Source: Cryptomeria japonica (Eukaryota; Streptophyta; Pinopsida; Cupressales; Cupressaceae). From it: a stretch of DNA of 64,000 nt. Shown one piece after another: positions 9,997-21,389 of this stretch. The stretch's first letter is position 1; every line of letters starts with the position of its first letter. The stretch covers positions 446,566,538 through 446,630,537 of the forward strand of contig NC_081413.1 in NCBI RefSeq assembly GCF_030272615.1, given 5' to 3'. The translations under genes and the position numbers were made by a program. Under the pieces are notes generated by a model, which worked only from the letters and a program-made list of their open reading frames with translations, did not search any database and had not been told where the DNA came from.

Positions 9997-11407
9997 TGTA
10001 GAGTGGGCAACTAGAAGGCTAGAAGATCCAAAATCACCCCTTTATGCCTAATCCAAGGCCTAACACAACCCCACAACTAGGGTTCTACACACACTAATGA
10101 CAACCAATCACCAATTATACCTCCTGGGAATGGTTTGGAGTGTTTCACACCTATGAAAACTCACCCTAACCTTCCAATCAAGTTTGGAACTCTCTTTTGT
10201 GCACCTGGGTCAAGAAACCTCTATTTAGGCCTAGTTTTAGTAGCCCTACCAGATTGATATTTCTAACTTGGTTCAAAATTCTTCCAAAACACCCTTTCAA
10301 AAATTTGCAAATTTAAGTACCCTTTTTGGGCTTACACCCAACCCCAAGAGACTGAGGTTTGACTCTTCTCCAACACCCCTAAGCACCTACTATGAACATA
10401 GACCTAATAGGCCTAATTAGGCTTGGTTTCCAAAGCAACTACTTGAGGATGGGTTTACAAAAAAAGACTCAACACTTGGACATGTTCCCCTATCCTCTAA
10501 TGGGCTAAATAAGCCATCAAAATGGTCTCCATATACTCCCTTGGTGACTAATTTCTCTTTCCTCCTTGTAGTCTAGACTAAACACATTGTCTTGTTTATC
10601 CTAGGGCTTGGTGGCAACCATACCAACCCTCACTCCATGATTCCACCCTTTTGGAATCTAAATGTACATTCCCCTAACTTGTATTTTCCAAAAGGCTATA
10701 AAATTCCACCATGGAATTTGCAAGTTAGGGCCACATCTTGAGTGAAACCCTATGAATCGGGGTTTGTATGACAGTTTTTAGTAAACGGGCCACTACTCAC
10801 TCCAAACTATGTCAAATGGAGTCAGATCACCTACATTAGAACCTCAACTCATACTATAACACAACCAATTCAAATTTTCATTCAATCAAATCCTTTGTCA
10901 GACCATACTATATGGAAAACAACGAGAATTGGGTAAAATCCGAGTTTTTATTACTGTTCAATCCACCAAATCTTCACACACATCATCCAACCTCAAAATG
11001 GATGATCTCATAAGCCTAAATAGGCCTTCCCCCAATGGCTACAATAGTTTTCAAATGGTTATGACTATTGGAACCTCTTTTCCACAACCGGTGGAAATGT
11101 TGCTTAGCAACTTTTTACAACTTTGCATATTTGACTCTTTTGATGTGCCAAAGTCCCCAATGGACTTTATAGACCTATTCTAGGCCTAAAACTACTCAAA
11201 TAACCTATCAACATGCTTCCTAAACTTCAAGAACCCAATGACCTAATTTGGTATCTAGGTTTATAAATGACCTTAGAGCCAATTGGCTTTACAAATGGGT
11301 TCCTCATTACATCAAGAGGATCCAAACTGATCCAAGACACCAACCTAGGATCTAAGACCTATCTAGCACTCAAACAAAAAATAGAACCAAGAGGGTCCCC
11401 TGCACCA
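9997..11407 (-). repeat. Gypsy-3 5' LTR (1,411 bp)
   Basis: On the minus strand it starts TGGTGCAGGGGACCC at 11,407 and ends CTCTACA at 9,997, next to the primer-binding site. The start is shared with the Gypsy-1 and Gypsy-2 LTRs. No coding sequence is seen in it. Its partner LTR is outside the window. Confidence 0.8.
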
Positions 11408-11417
11408 ATCTCCCAAG

Positions 11418-11801
11418 AGTATCATAAATTTATCTAATCAAGTCCATAAATGTTCATCCATGCATGAAAGAAAAGTATGTCAAGGAGGGACACTACATCC
11501 TCCCCCATAGGTCTAGGATTACTCCTAGAAGCCAGAGAACAAATAAGAGAAGAGAACTCTTATCCACACTATATCCTCCCATATCATTGAAGACTCAACA
11601 TTTGAGTCCCATTGGACCCTTACCTACTATATGTCGCAACCCCTAAGGGTCAGTCCCCGATGATGCAAAATGCACACGTGTTTCAAAGAAAGATACCCAT
11701 CCATTTCATTAACCACCAATAGTACCATATATGTATCTAGCCAAGTCCATAAAAATTTAACCATGCATGATAGACAAGTATGTCAAGGAGGGGCACTACA
11801 T
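11418..11801 (-). repeat. Two direct 81-bp repeats, probable ends of an older gypsy LTR
   Basis: Copies at 11,418-11,498 and 11,721-11,801 share a consensus with AAGTCCATAAA, CCATGCATGA and GTATGTCAAGGAGG. On the minus strand each reads TGTAGTGYCCCTCCTTGAC. The first copy is preceded by a purine run (ATGGGGGAGGA), like a polypurine tract followed by an LTR start. The 222 bp between them are not recognised. The left copy abuts the Gypsy-3 LTR. Confidence 0.5.
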
Positions 11802-13341
11802 TAGTCCTTAGATTAGGACATATATGAGGTAGGGGTTGATGAAATGGGCCACAAAGCAAGGTAACAACTAAGCTAGGCTAACTTAGACCTTAGGATTAGG
11901 ATTTTATCAAGCCTTCTTCTACCTAGAATATAATAAGTTCCTAAGACAAATTAGGAAATGAATTAGGTGATTGGATCAACCCAAATAATTAAGGCCAATT
12001 GAGAAAAGTACTTAAGATAGATTATTTCTCAAGCACAAGGCTAATTGGGGATTAACAAATGATAAAAGGACTAAGTCAAACTTTGCAAAGTGTTGACCTT
12101 AGATTGCGAGATTTCTGATTGATTGATTGATTGATTGGGATTAAAATTTTTGATTAGGTTGATGTGCTAAGTTCTTAAGGGTGAAATGACAATAATGATG
12201 GATGGATGAGGGTTGGGAAGAAAATAAGAGGGAAGGTTACCCTAGGTGGAAAATGACAATAAGTGATCTCTGGTGTGGGTAGGTAGGACAATGAATGTGA
12301 CCTCTCTCATTGAAATATTGGAACAAGGCCGACCTTTAATTAAAATAGGGGGTTCTCAAGGGTTCTTCATCAAACTTGTTACCATAACCATGTAGATAAT
12401 CATGAAAATGATGTAGAAAGACACAATTTTCAACAAGAGTTTTCAGTTCTTATTAAAGAAGCTCGATGCTTGAGAATTTGTTTATAACTAGGCTTATTCT
12501 TCTTGAATTTTTGATAATTTTTCCTCTTAGGATTTTTGAGAGACTTGGGCTTATGATGCATGGATGGGGATTGACTGGAAATTTAGTTCCGATGGAGACA
12601 TCGAAACAAAGGTGAAGATGATGAAGCATAGATGAAGATGTCAATCCTTAGTAACATAGAAGAAAAAACAGAGGAGATTCCTATTATAACTTTCAAAAAT
12701 TTTGACAAAATTTTGAAGTGCTTATGAAAAAATTAAGTTGTGACATTAAGAGGAACCACTGTAAAATTTGTTCAAATAGTCTACTTTGAAACATAATAAA
12801 TCAAAGCTTGTCCATTTACATATAAAATTACTTGTTAAGAATGTACATCTATCATATGTGAGTTCCTATGTGAATTTACAACCTCCCATGGTCTGATTTA
12901 ATGGTTTTTTCAAGCACCAAGTTTTAGGGGTTTGAAACAGTTTTGCAATGCATATTCTAAAAATATTTCAAGTAAGCCACTTTCCAAAGTCAATAGCTCG
13001 GTGCCTAGTAGATTTACCACCAAACCAATTGCTCTACATAATTTTACCTATGCTATTGTACCCCTTTGCTCATTTTTAGAATCCTAGGATCTCATTTAAT
13101 TTTTTTCCCAAGCCTAATCTATTTGTTATTTGTTCAGTTTGTTGTTTAGACATTGCAAAGTTTATCAAATTGGCCTTCTATGAAAGTTGATACATCACAT
13201 CCAAGTGAATTCCACACTAAAACAATTTGTCCCTATAATTTTCTATACTATAACGAACACATGTGCATGTTTTTTAGATCTCTAGAATTCCATTTGATAA
13301 TTTTCAAAATCAAAACCAAACATAATTTATTCAGAAATTAT
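11802..13341. other. Unassigned AT-rich DNA
   Basis: I recognise no gene or element in this 1.5 kb. It includes a short GATT microsatellite at 12,117-12,137. The small frames present have no plausible domain. It is probably eroded transposon sequence. Confidence 0.4.
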
Positions 13342-14440
13342 TGGAATCAAGGAACACTGAGAGGGGGGTGAATCAGTGTTATGTAATTTTTAACATTCTT
13401 AATCTGATTCTTTAACCACTTAGCAAAACTAAATAAAAGTAAAGTGCAAAAACACAAATCAAATAACCACAACACGATAACACCAGGATTTTTATGTGGA
13501 AACCCGATTAAGAGAAAAATCATGATGGGGATGAGACCCAAAATATTATTATACCTATTTAGAAGTATAATAATATTACATAAGGGGAATGCACATGCAT
13601 TTAAGCACACTGCCTATAATAAGGGCTACAACCTCAGAAGGCTCACTACCTTACAAATGATTATAGATAATAATTAGAATGCCTAAACTTATAAACAACA
13701 TCTACAAATTCCAAAAATAGTTTTGGTTAAGCACAAAATACTTTATTCTGCAACATTGCTCTATTATGGTATTCTACTATATTTCGAAGCACAAATCCTT
13801 CACTTGCACATGTGAAACTATGCACAATCACCCATACACATCACACATAACCATCGATATAAAAAATGATCATGTAAATTGGTCTTATATATCTACATCA
13901 ACAATTTAGGTCTTCATCATGTCGGCCCAAAAATGCATAACACACAAATGAAATGTGTTACCCAAGTCAGCTCAATTTGATCCAAAAACAATCATGTAGA
14001 CCAAAACAATTTCTCCACATGCTTCCCACAAGTCGTCTTAATATCCTCAAACACATAAACAATCACCAAAATTACTCCACGTGAACCGCACAATGAATCT
14101 CCACACGATACCATTGATAAGCATTGTTCTAACCATAAACATTTCTACCAAATCCTTCAACTCACTCAATACTCAACACCAGAGGCCACAAGCCAAGAAT
14201 AAGGCAATTTACACATCCAAAATGCATCTCTGAGATCCACAACACCAAATACTCAATACAATTGAATCACCAACCAAAATATTGTACACTCTATCAGATG
14301 ACCTATTCTATCTCACCGGACCTCACAGAATCTCAATCTAACTTTCAATATGAATGAATCATGGACTGCAGATTGGATATCTGACTCTAGTTGCCATCAA
14401 TGCCAACATCTAAACATCAATGCAGTGTCTCTTCCCAACA
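13342..14440 (-). repeat. Solo copia-type LTR S1 (about 1.1 kb)
   Basis: On the minus strand it starts TGTTGGGAAGAGACACTGC (14,440) followed by GGCATTGATGGCAAC. It ends near GATTCACCCCCCTCTCAGTG (13,360s) and CCA (13,342). This matches the other copia LTRs here, which start TGTTGG and carry a GATTCACCCCCC box near the 3' end. No primer-binding site or polypurine tract flanks it, so it looks like a recombined solo LTR. AAATTA occurs at both edges (13,335-13,340 and 14,442-14,447), a possible target duplicate offset by a base or two. Confidence 0.65.
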
Positions 14441-15439
14441 TAAATTACACATTACACTACACACTAATTTTCAGCATGACAACTTTGAGTATTAATTTCT
14501 CAACACTCGTTGATCATCATGAAAAACCACTTTGCAACATGCTTATGTTACCTTAATGTATATTCTCACTAGTTTCGTGGACATTGGATATCATTTGATA
14601 TTTTTTTCAAGGTTGAAACTTCTCATGTTTTGGACTATTTGTAAAACAGTGTTCATTGAACATAATTCCAATGACCGACTTTGATAGATTATATCTCACA
14701 CCTTGGGATGAATCTTTCAGCACTGTTTGATGTCATGAATGTTCAAGTCAAATGTCTACATGCATGTTAGTTTTCATGCTCTTCGGACAAGATCTGATTA
14801 GTTTTCCAAACCCATTCCAAATACAACAAGCCATATTTTATCATTTGTAAAAGAGTTCAAAAGCACAATATCTAAAGATGTCAAACTTTTTTTTTAAAAT
14901 CTAGAGTACACTTCAGGTCATTATCATTACCAATTTGAGGAGATTTCATGATCAGTTGTTTTAGAAGATTTTTTTAGTCAGGTCCACAAGCGAACCCACC
15001 ATGGATAAGGATGTTTGAGGGCTATCTTAGTTTCAACACTAAGGTTTGGTTATTTAAATCACCTTGATTTAAATAATAATGTTCTTACTCTATCTTTGTT
15101 TTCCTAGATCAATAATGGTGGTGTTCAAATGAGTTTCAAGTGAGGAATGATTTAAATTTATTTCACTTCTATAATTAAAAATGTTGAATAAGAGCGAGAC
15201 AAGTGAAAGCTTATTTAAATCATTTAAAATGATTCAAATACAAAATAAATAATTATTCTAAATCAATCTTAATTGTCAAAATATAACCTTTGGATGATAT
15301 GGAAGACAATTAATAAAATGGTGTGGGGCCCTTTATCTTACATCCATGTCAGGTAACAAAGGTAGACAATTTTTTTTTTTTTTAATTCTTGTATTCCTCA
15401 CTTTACCACATGGAAAACTAAGGCTTGAGGAAGAGTGAG
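14441..15439. other. Unassigned DNA left of Gypsy-2
   Basis: No gene, element edge or convincing repeat was seen. It is AT-rich with a short poly-T run at about 15,370-15,383. Confidence 0.4.
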
Positions 15440-17040
15440 TGGTGCAGGGGCACAAGCCTCAATTTCATAATTTATTGATTGAACACTTCATGTTTTGATA
15501 GAAATATGTTGGGAAGGATCAAAGAATCCTTTGTTTATGTTTTGTTATGAAATAAGGTCCTAATTGTCCATTTTGTAAGGCCTAGTGGCCTAGGGTGCAT
15601 TATAAACCCTATGGTCAACTATGGTCAAAGGGAATTAGGATGAGTAGAATTAGGGAGTCAAGGTTTTTTTTTTCTATTTAGATCCACTTAAATGTGTTTA
15701 GGTCCCTAGGTTGATAATAAAATTAGTTTGAATGGCAAAATGCAAAAATTGTCAAAAATTGACAAAGTTGTCAATTTGTAAAGCAACTTTTCAAAACATT
15801 GTTGTAATTGGTTGCCCAATATTCATAACCATCTAAAATAAGTTTTAAAATGTTAGGAAAACTATAAAATTCCTCAAAAAACTTGTGTGGGGGTTGTTGT
15901 GGGTGAAATTTGTAAACTTGATATTTGAAATCAATAAAAAACTGCATTTTTCTAAAAAATTTGCTGTTCTTTTGGTTGGTACAGAATTTAATGACCTCCA
16001 AACTGAAAAATTATTTCATGGGGATTAGAGGGGTGAAATACCTTTCTGCTTAATCCAACCAGAGGGCTAGAGGTGGAGTAATAAGAGAGAAAAGTTTTAA
16101 TAGATCCAAACAGCCCGTGAAAGTGCCCTTTCCTAGGGTTTCAACTTCAATTTCCCATTTCTTCCAAATCCACCATGGGAAAATTCTAAAAATTTGTGAA
16201 ATGGAGGATCTACGAGTTTAATTTAATATCCAAAAGGTTTTAGATGGAAAGGATGCAATTTGGGTGAGATTTTGTTAAAATTTGGCCAGGCATCTCTATG
16301 TGACTGGTTGTGGGAATTGAATAAAATTCATGAACAGTCCCCATAACTTTAGTTTTAATGCAAACTAGAAGCTATAACTTGGTATTTGGTGATTTTTTGG
16401 GTACCCCAAGGTGTTACAATTGCTTCCCTTGAGAATTTTAGGTTTGGAGGGTAGTTCCTTTGTTAAGTGCTTAAATTAGCCCTTATTAGCCTAGATGAGG
16501 GTTTAATAGAAATGGTACTTGCAAGAGGTTTCAGAACTTTTCCTTTGGTAGAAAGTGCTGCCCTAGGTTGGTGTTAAATAAAATTAAACAATACTAGCCT
16601 ATCCTTTGGATTTTTTGGGTGCGAAGCCAAAAAGTGAGTTTTGTGGGCTCATAGTTCTAAAGAGCCAAATTGCACTTTGTGACTTTTGGGACTTGAACAA
16701 CCAAATCAGAGGGTTGTTTGGCATAATTTGAGTTTTTGGGAACCTATTGAATCTCTATTGAGCCTTTTTATTCCTATAAAGCCATTTGGAGGGGTTGTGA
16801 GCAATTTTGAGCCATTTTGAGCATTTTTGCCTATGGGGTTTGAAACCAAATATTGATAACTTTGCACACTATCCCATTGTGGGGTTATGGAGATGGAAAT
16901 AGGTGAGATGGGATGTTGAATTTATTCTCTTAAATGTGTGAGGCTTGGCTGGAGTTAATCCTTAAAAGGAGTGTTTGTTGCTTGGTTGAGCAAGTGAGTA
17001 ACCTGGAGCATTTTCAAGTTGTTTGAACCATACCTCTACA
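15440..17040 (+). repeat. Gypsy-2 5' LTR (1,601 bp)
   Basis: It starts TGGTGCAGGGGCACAAGCC and ends CCTCTACA. It is exactly as long as the 3' copy. A TATAAAAT box at 15,863-15,870 is a candidate core promoter; the same place in the 3' LTR has decayed. Confidence 0.92.
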
Positions 17041-17045
17041 TTAGT

Positions 17046-17057
17046 TAGTATCAGAGC
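17046..17057 (+). other. Gypsy-2 primer-binding site
   Basis: TAGTATCAGAGC differs from the initiator-Met tRNA complement TGGTATCAGAGC by one base (G to A). It lies 5 bp after the LTR. Confidence 0.85.
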
Positions 17058-17095
17058 AAGTGTGATCCTTAGGAGAAGGATTGTTTCAGTTTAAC

Positions 17096-18537
17096 CATGT
17101 TAGGGGAAGAAGAAGATGGTGATTTTTCCTCAAGGATGACTAATGCATAGATAGTGAAGTTTTTGAAGGATCAAAATTTGGTTCACAAGATTGATTCCTT
17201 ATCGAAGGAGGTTGATAGACTTAATGGGGAACTTCGTAAGAAAAGTGGTGGAACATATAATGTTGTTGAAGAGGGGAGTGATGAGGAAACCCTTCAGTAG
17301 AGTGATGAAGAAGAAGTGCCTTCTAATCAAAGACTACTTGTGAAGACCCTAAAGGCCATGGAGAGAAGGACCATGGATGTTAGGCTAGACCTACCTTCCT
17401 ATGGTGGAAACTTGAATCCAGATGTTGTTGTGGATTGGATTGATGCCCTCACAAGATTCTTTGAATGTGAAGACATACCTAAAAGTTAGAGAGTTAATAT
17501 TTCTAAGTCCAAGTTAAAGGGATCAGCCCTTACATGGTGGAATTTCACTCAAGATGATAGGGTGAAGGAGAAGAAGAATCCAGTGACCACTTGGAAGAAC
17601 ATGGTTGCATTGATCAGAGATGATATGCTCCTAATGTTTATGAAGTCCAACTTCATAAGAGGAGAATGAGTTTAATACAAAAGGAGATGAGTGTCTCAGA
17701 TTATACTCAAGAGTTCTATAAATTGGTGATGAAGTCCAATGTAGTGGAGCTTGAATGTGTGAAGCTTGCAAGATACTTGCAAGGGTTGAGAGTTACCATT
17801 CAAGATGAACTCAGTCTAAGTAGCCCTCCCACAGTCCAAAAATATTTTCAACTTTCTTTGAAGGTTGAAGAAAAACTCAAGAGGAAGAGTGATCAAGGTG
17901 GAAGAGGGAGAGGGCGAAAATACTTTGGAAATAGGGGCAGCAATATGTCTCAAGGAAGAGGACAAGGTTCCAAAGGCCTTGGTGAATCAAGTCAAGGAAG
18001 TGAACAAGGGGAAGGCAGTTCTAGAGAATCTTTTAGAGGAAAGAGAGGAAAATTTAGAGGAAGAGGTGGTGGAAGAGGCCTAGAAGGCATAAAATGCTAT
18101 AGTTGTCATCAAATGGGGCATGTTGCATCCAAATGTCTAGAGAAGGAAAACAAACAAGGTGAAAGGAGAGCAAATTTGGTGAGAGATGAGGACACACATA
18201 TTGTTCACTCTCATGGATCCTTTGTGCATCCTAAACAAGGAGAGATCATGATGATGAGAAGGACATTAATCAAAGCACCTAGTCCACCAGAGCCACCCCA
18301 AAGGAAGGCAATTTTCAGAACTACTTGTAGAAGTGGGGACAAAGTATGTAGTGTGGTAATTGATTTAGGTTCTACTAATAATTTTCTATCCATTGAGGCA
18401 GTAGAGAAACTGAAATTGAAGAGGATTAAACATCCAAGACCCTACAAGGTATAATGGCTCACAAAGGGGTATCAAACCATCATTGAAGAACAAGAAAGGG
18501 TGGAGTTTTCTATTGGCAAGTACAAGGATAAGGTACT
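17096..18537 (+). pseudogene. Gypsy-2 gag and start of protease
   Basis: The frame begins at the ATG at 17,096 (MLGEEEDGDFSS). It has an acidic coiled N terminus, the capsid signature WIDALTRFFECEDIP and SKLKGSALTWWNF, then from 17,666 SVSDYTQEFYKLVMKS. A Gly/Arg-rich basic stretch follows, then a CX2CX4HX4C knuckle (residues 144-157 of the 17,666 ORF), then protease. The protease site, expected DSG or DTG, reads DLG (residues 233-235); TCA to TTA explains it. In-frame TAGs at about 17,149, 17,298 and 17,488 replace probable CAG codons, and a frameshift lies near 17,660. After GKYKDKVL the frame is cut by the solo LTR and resumes at 21,390. Confidence 0.9.
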
Positions 18538-19495
18538 TGTTGACGTGTTTTTGATGACAGCGTTGAACACAGAATAAAGTTGCCTAATAGTCACTTCACT
18601 CTCTCTTGATCAAAGTATGATTGAATGCTAAGATTGCAAGAAGTTCAAACAATCGACTCCAAGGTTCCTTTATGCTATAGACATGATTCAGTTGGATGAT
18701 GTGATTGCTGGTAATCTAAGGGGCCTTATGTTTACATCGTTCTTTCACTTCTTTGTTGTGGTTGGAACTCCATCAGATATAGCAATTTTGTTATGCTGTT
18801 GCTTCGAATAGACTAAAATGAACTGAAAGTAAAAGGGAAAGGGATCAAAAAGATCTAAATCTACTCCTAAGAGCAATGATAACAATGAATAGTGCTCTTT
18901 TGGACAAATTTCAAATAAACCAAGCTCCGCTTCACCAAGATCAACCACAACTCCGCAAGAACCAGTGCAATCTTCTAGGGATGCTAGAGGATTTTCAAAA
19001 TTGAGAAAGTACATTTGAATACCCAAAAATGGTGCAATCCAAATGACCATCCACAATCGAACTTAGCACAAATTTAGGGGGTTCAGGCTAACTTTACACT
19101 GCAACTTACAATCAGCAAGATGCAAAAAGTATGAACCAAAGAAATTCATCAAACACCATTACATTCTGCATTGAAATCAAAGCACTATACTACTTCTACT
19201 CTAAGTGAGGAAGGTGAAACCATGCAAGCTTTGAAACAATAATTTAAGTGGACACCATCAGAGAACAATGTTTCACTATTATTATCTCAAACTTATCGCA
19301 AAAATTTCAGACAAAGCTCCCTCCTTTACAAATGAGGGGGTCGCCCCTTTATATAGGCCTCGGGCCCTGCAAACCCTAATTAGGGTTTTCCCTAAAAGAT
19401 TCTCCACTCAAGATGCAATAAGGTGGGAATTGACAATTAATAACCTATTATGCCCATTTACAATTAATTTAAAGAGCCTAAAATAGCGCCCAATT

Positions 19496-19715
19496 AATTC
19501 TGTCCCGAAGGAAGGAATTTCCAACACTTAGCCAAATTTTCACATTTCCAAGAATTCTGTCGTGAAGGAAGGAATTTCCAACACTTAGCCAAATTTTCAC
19601 CTTTTTCAGGAACTCTATCATGAAGGAAGGAATTTCCAACACTTAGTCAAATTTTCACCTTTCCTGGAATTATGTCCTGAAGGAAAGAATTTCCATTACT
19701 TTGTGAATTGTCCAT
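19496..19715. repeat. Tandem array, about 57-bp unit, 3.8 copies
   Basis: Units start at 19,496, 19,553, 19,611 and 19,668. Each has GAAGGAAGGAATTTCCAACA and CAAATTTTCAC. The array lies inside solo LTR S2. Confidence 0.9.
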
Positions 19716-19988
19716 GCCTCCTTTTCAACATCCCTATTTTTAGGGATCCTCCTAAAATTTAGGAGTCAGTTCATTGGATGGAGAATTCTACCATTACTAC
19801 AAATCTATAAAATTTTCCACACTCTGTCGAGATTCGGTGTCTAAAAATAGCAAATTCAAAGATTTGCCCGAGGGGAATTTTGCTTTTTTTATTCCTCCTT
19901 GACTCCTTGGATTCCATGCCTTAGGCAAAATTTCAATTTTTTAGCTTGGGCAGAATTTTCATCATGTCCATCGATTCATGAAATTTTC

Positions 19989-20475
19989 CACTTGTGAATG
20001 CCTTCTTGAATTCAGTGCCCCAGCCCAGCCTTGGGTGCATTTTGGCTTTGTCCATGGACTGATAGATTTATCCACTTGTGAATGGCATCTTGGTTTTGGC
20101 ACCCCAGTCTAGCCTTGGGCACATTTTCACTTTGTCCATGGATTGACGGATTTTTCCACCTGTGAATGCCTACTTGGTTTTGGTGCCCCAGTCTAGCCTT
20201 GGGTGCATTTTCACTCTGTCTATGGACTGGCGGATTTTCCCACTTGTGAATGACATCTTGGTTTTGGCACCACAACCCAGCCTTGGGCACATTTTCACTT
20301 TGTCCATGGATTGACGGATTTTTTTACCTGTGAATGCCTTCTTGGCTTTGGCATCCCAGTCCAGTCTTGGGCGCATTTTCACACTGTCCATGGACTGGCG
20401 GATTTTCCCACTTGTGAATGCCTTCTTGGCTTTGGTGCCCCAGCCCAGCCTTGGGCATATTTTGGCTTTTCACAA
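19989..20475. repeat. Tandem array, 84-bp unit, 5.8 copies
   Basis: Units start at 19,989, 20,073, 20,157, 20,241, 20,325 and 20,409, exactly 84 bp apart. Each has CACTTGTGAATG, CCCAGCCTTGGG-like and TTTGTCCATGGA motifs. Because 84 is a multiple of three, all frames stay open for long runs, which produces spurious 60-90-codon ORFs on both strands. Confidence 0.95.
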
Positions 20476-20493
20476 GTTCTAGGCTCTTCATTA

Positions 20494-20560
20494 GGATATA
20501 TTTATGAAATATAACATTTAAGTATAAGATACTTAAATGTTATATTTCATATATATATCC
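20494..20560. repeat. Near-perfect palindrome, 31-bp arms, 5-nt loop
   Basis: Arms 20,494-20,524 and 20,530-20,560 pair at 30 of 31 positions around the loop TAAGA. The inner 22 pairs are perfect. It starts 18 bp after the 84-bp array ends, in solo LTR S2. Confidence 0.93.
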
Positions 20561-21389
20561 ATAGGAATCATAATGTAAATTTTGGATTTTGGAAGATCTT
20601 CCAAATTTCTAGACTTATTCAAATTTCAGGCCATTTTCGGATTAGGATGACATTGGTGGATTGATTTGAATTTCTCGACTTGGATGATTTTGCATGCTTT
20701 CCTCTTCTAGAATAGGAGTTCCAAACTTAACCATTTTTGACCCAACTTGTCTGCCTTCTGACTTTTCCGGATTTAGAAATGGTCTTTAGGAACGTTCAGT
20801 CTTCAACATCTTCAAAGATATTCAACTTTCAATGTTTTCCTGTGAAGATCCTACCAAAAATAGATTTTCCCAAATAGTAAGTGTTTCAAAATGTCAAGGT
20901 TTGGGAAAAATAGGTCAAAAAAGAACTTACTACAAATAGAAACTTACTAAAAATAGAACATACTACAAATAGTAAGTTTGATTTTTGGCAAAATTAGACC
21001 AATTCAGGACTCAATAAAATCCCTAAAAAATAGGAACTTTCTAAAAATAGAAAGTTTCTTAGTTTTGGCTCAAATTTTACTGGGAGGTTCCTTGAAGAGT
21101 CCTAATTCCAGTCGTATGTTCAGTTTCTTCAAAACCCTAACAGAAACCCCTAAAATCTAGGACAAAAGGCATAAATGCCAAAAAAGACAAAACAGGCCCT
21201 AGATTTCACCAAACTCGCTCAAACGAAAAGCAGATTTAATCAATTTGACCCCCAAACACTTGCAAAGTAGAGAGACTGACAAGACTATTGCGAAAAGACC
21301 CCAAAAACGCAAGCCAAAATATCAGGAGGGCCTAAAAAGTAGGGGGTCCCGATTTGCAATGGGGCGATGTGTGAAAACGTCACAATAGT

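Larger units (their letters stand above)
9352..11407 (-). mobile_element. Gypsy-3: Ty3/gypsy fragment (5' LTR, PBS, partial gag)
   Basis: Down the minus strand: LTR (11,407 to 9,997), primer-binding site, gag start (9,940) and gag up to about 9,352, where Gypsy-1 begins. The rest of Gypsy-3 must lie left of the window, beyond the 5' end of Gypsy-1. It is the outermost layer of the left-hand nest. Confidence 0.8.
18538..21387 (-). repeat. Solo LTR S2 (2,850 bp) inserted in Gypsy-2
   Basis: It starts TGTTGACGTG on the plus strand and ends ACGTCACAATA. The last base pair is a decayed CA, because CA followed by G became TA. The flanks are GTACT (18,533-18,537) and GTGCT (21,388-21,392), one transition apart, so they are a 5-bp target duplicate. 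The interrupted Gypsy-2 frame (KDKVL, then VLCDIV) rejoins across it. A TATATAAAG box on the minus strand at 19,347-19,355 gives the orientation. There is no internal coding region, hence a solo LTR formed by recombination. It contains two tandem arrays and a large palindrome, listed separately. The parent family was not recognised. Confidence 0.85.

Noticed and set aside
20012-20514. Frames of 67-92 codons on both strands and a CRISPR-like look of regular repeats
   Set aside because: The 84-bp units are directly adjacent with no spacers, lie in an LTR, and 84 is divisible by three, which keeps frames open. It is a minisatellite.
18538-21387. An intron in the Gypsy-2 protease gene
   Set aside because: The insert has LTR-type ends, a 5-bp duplicate and a minus-strand TATA box, with no GT-AG at its edges.
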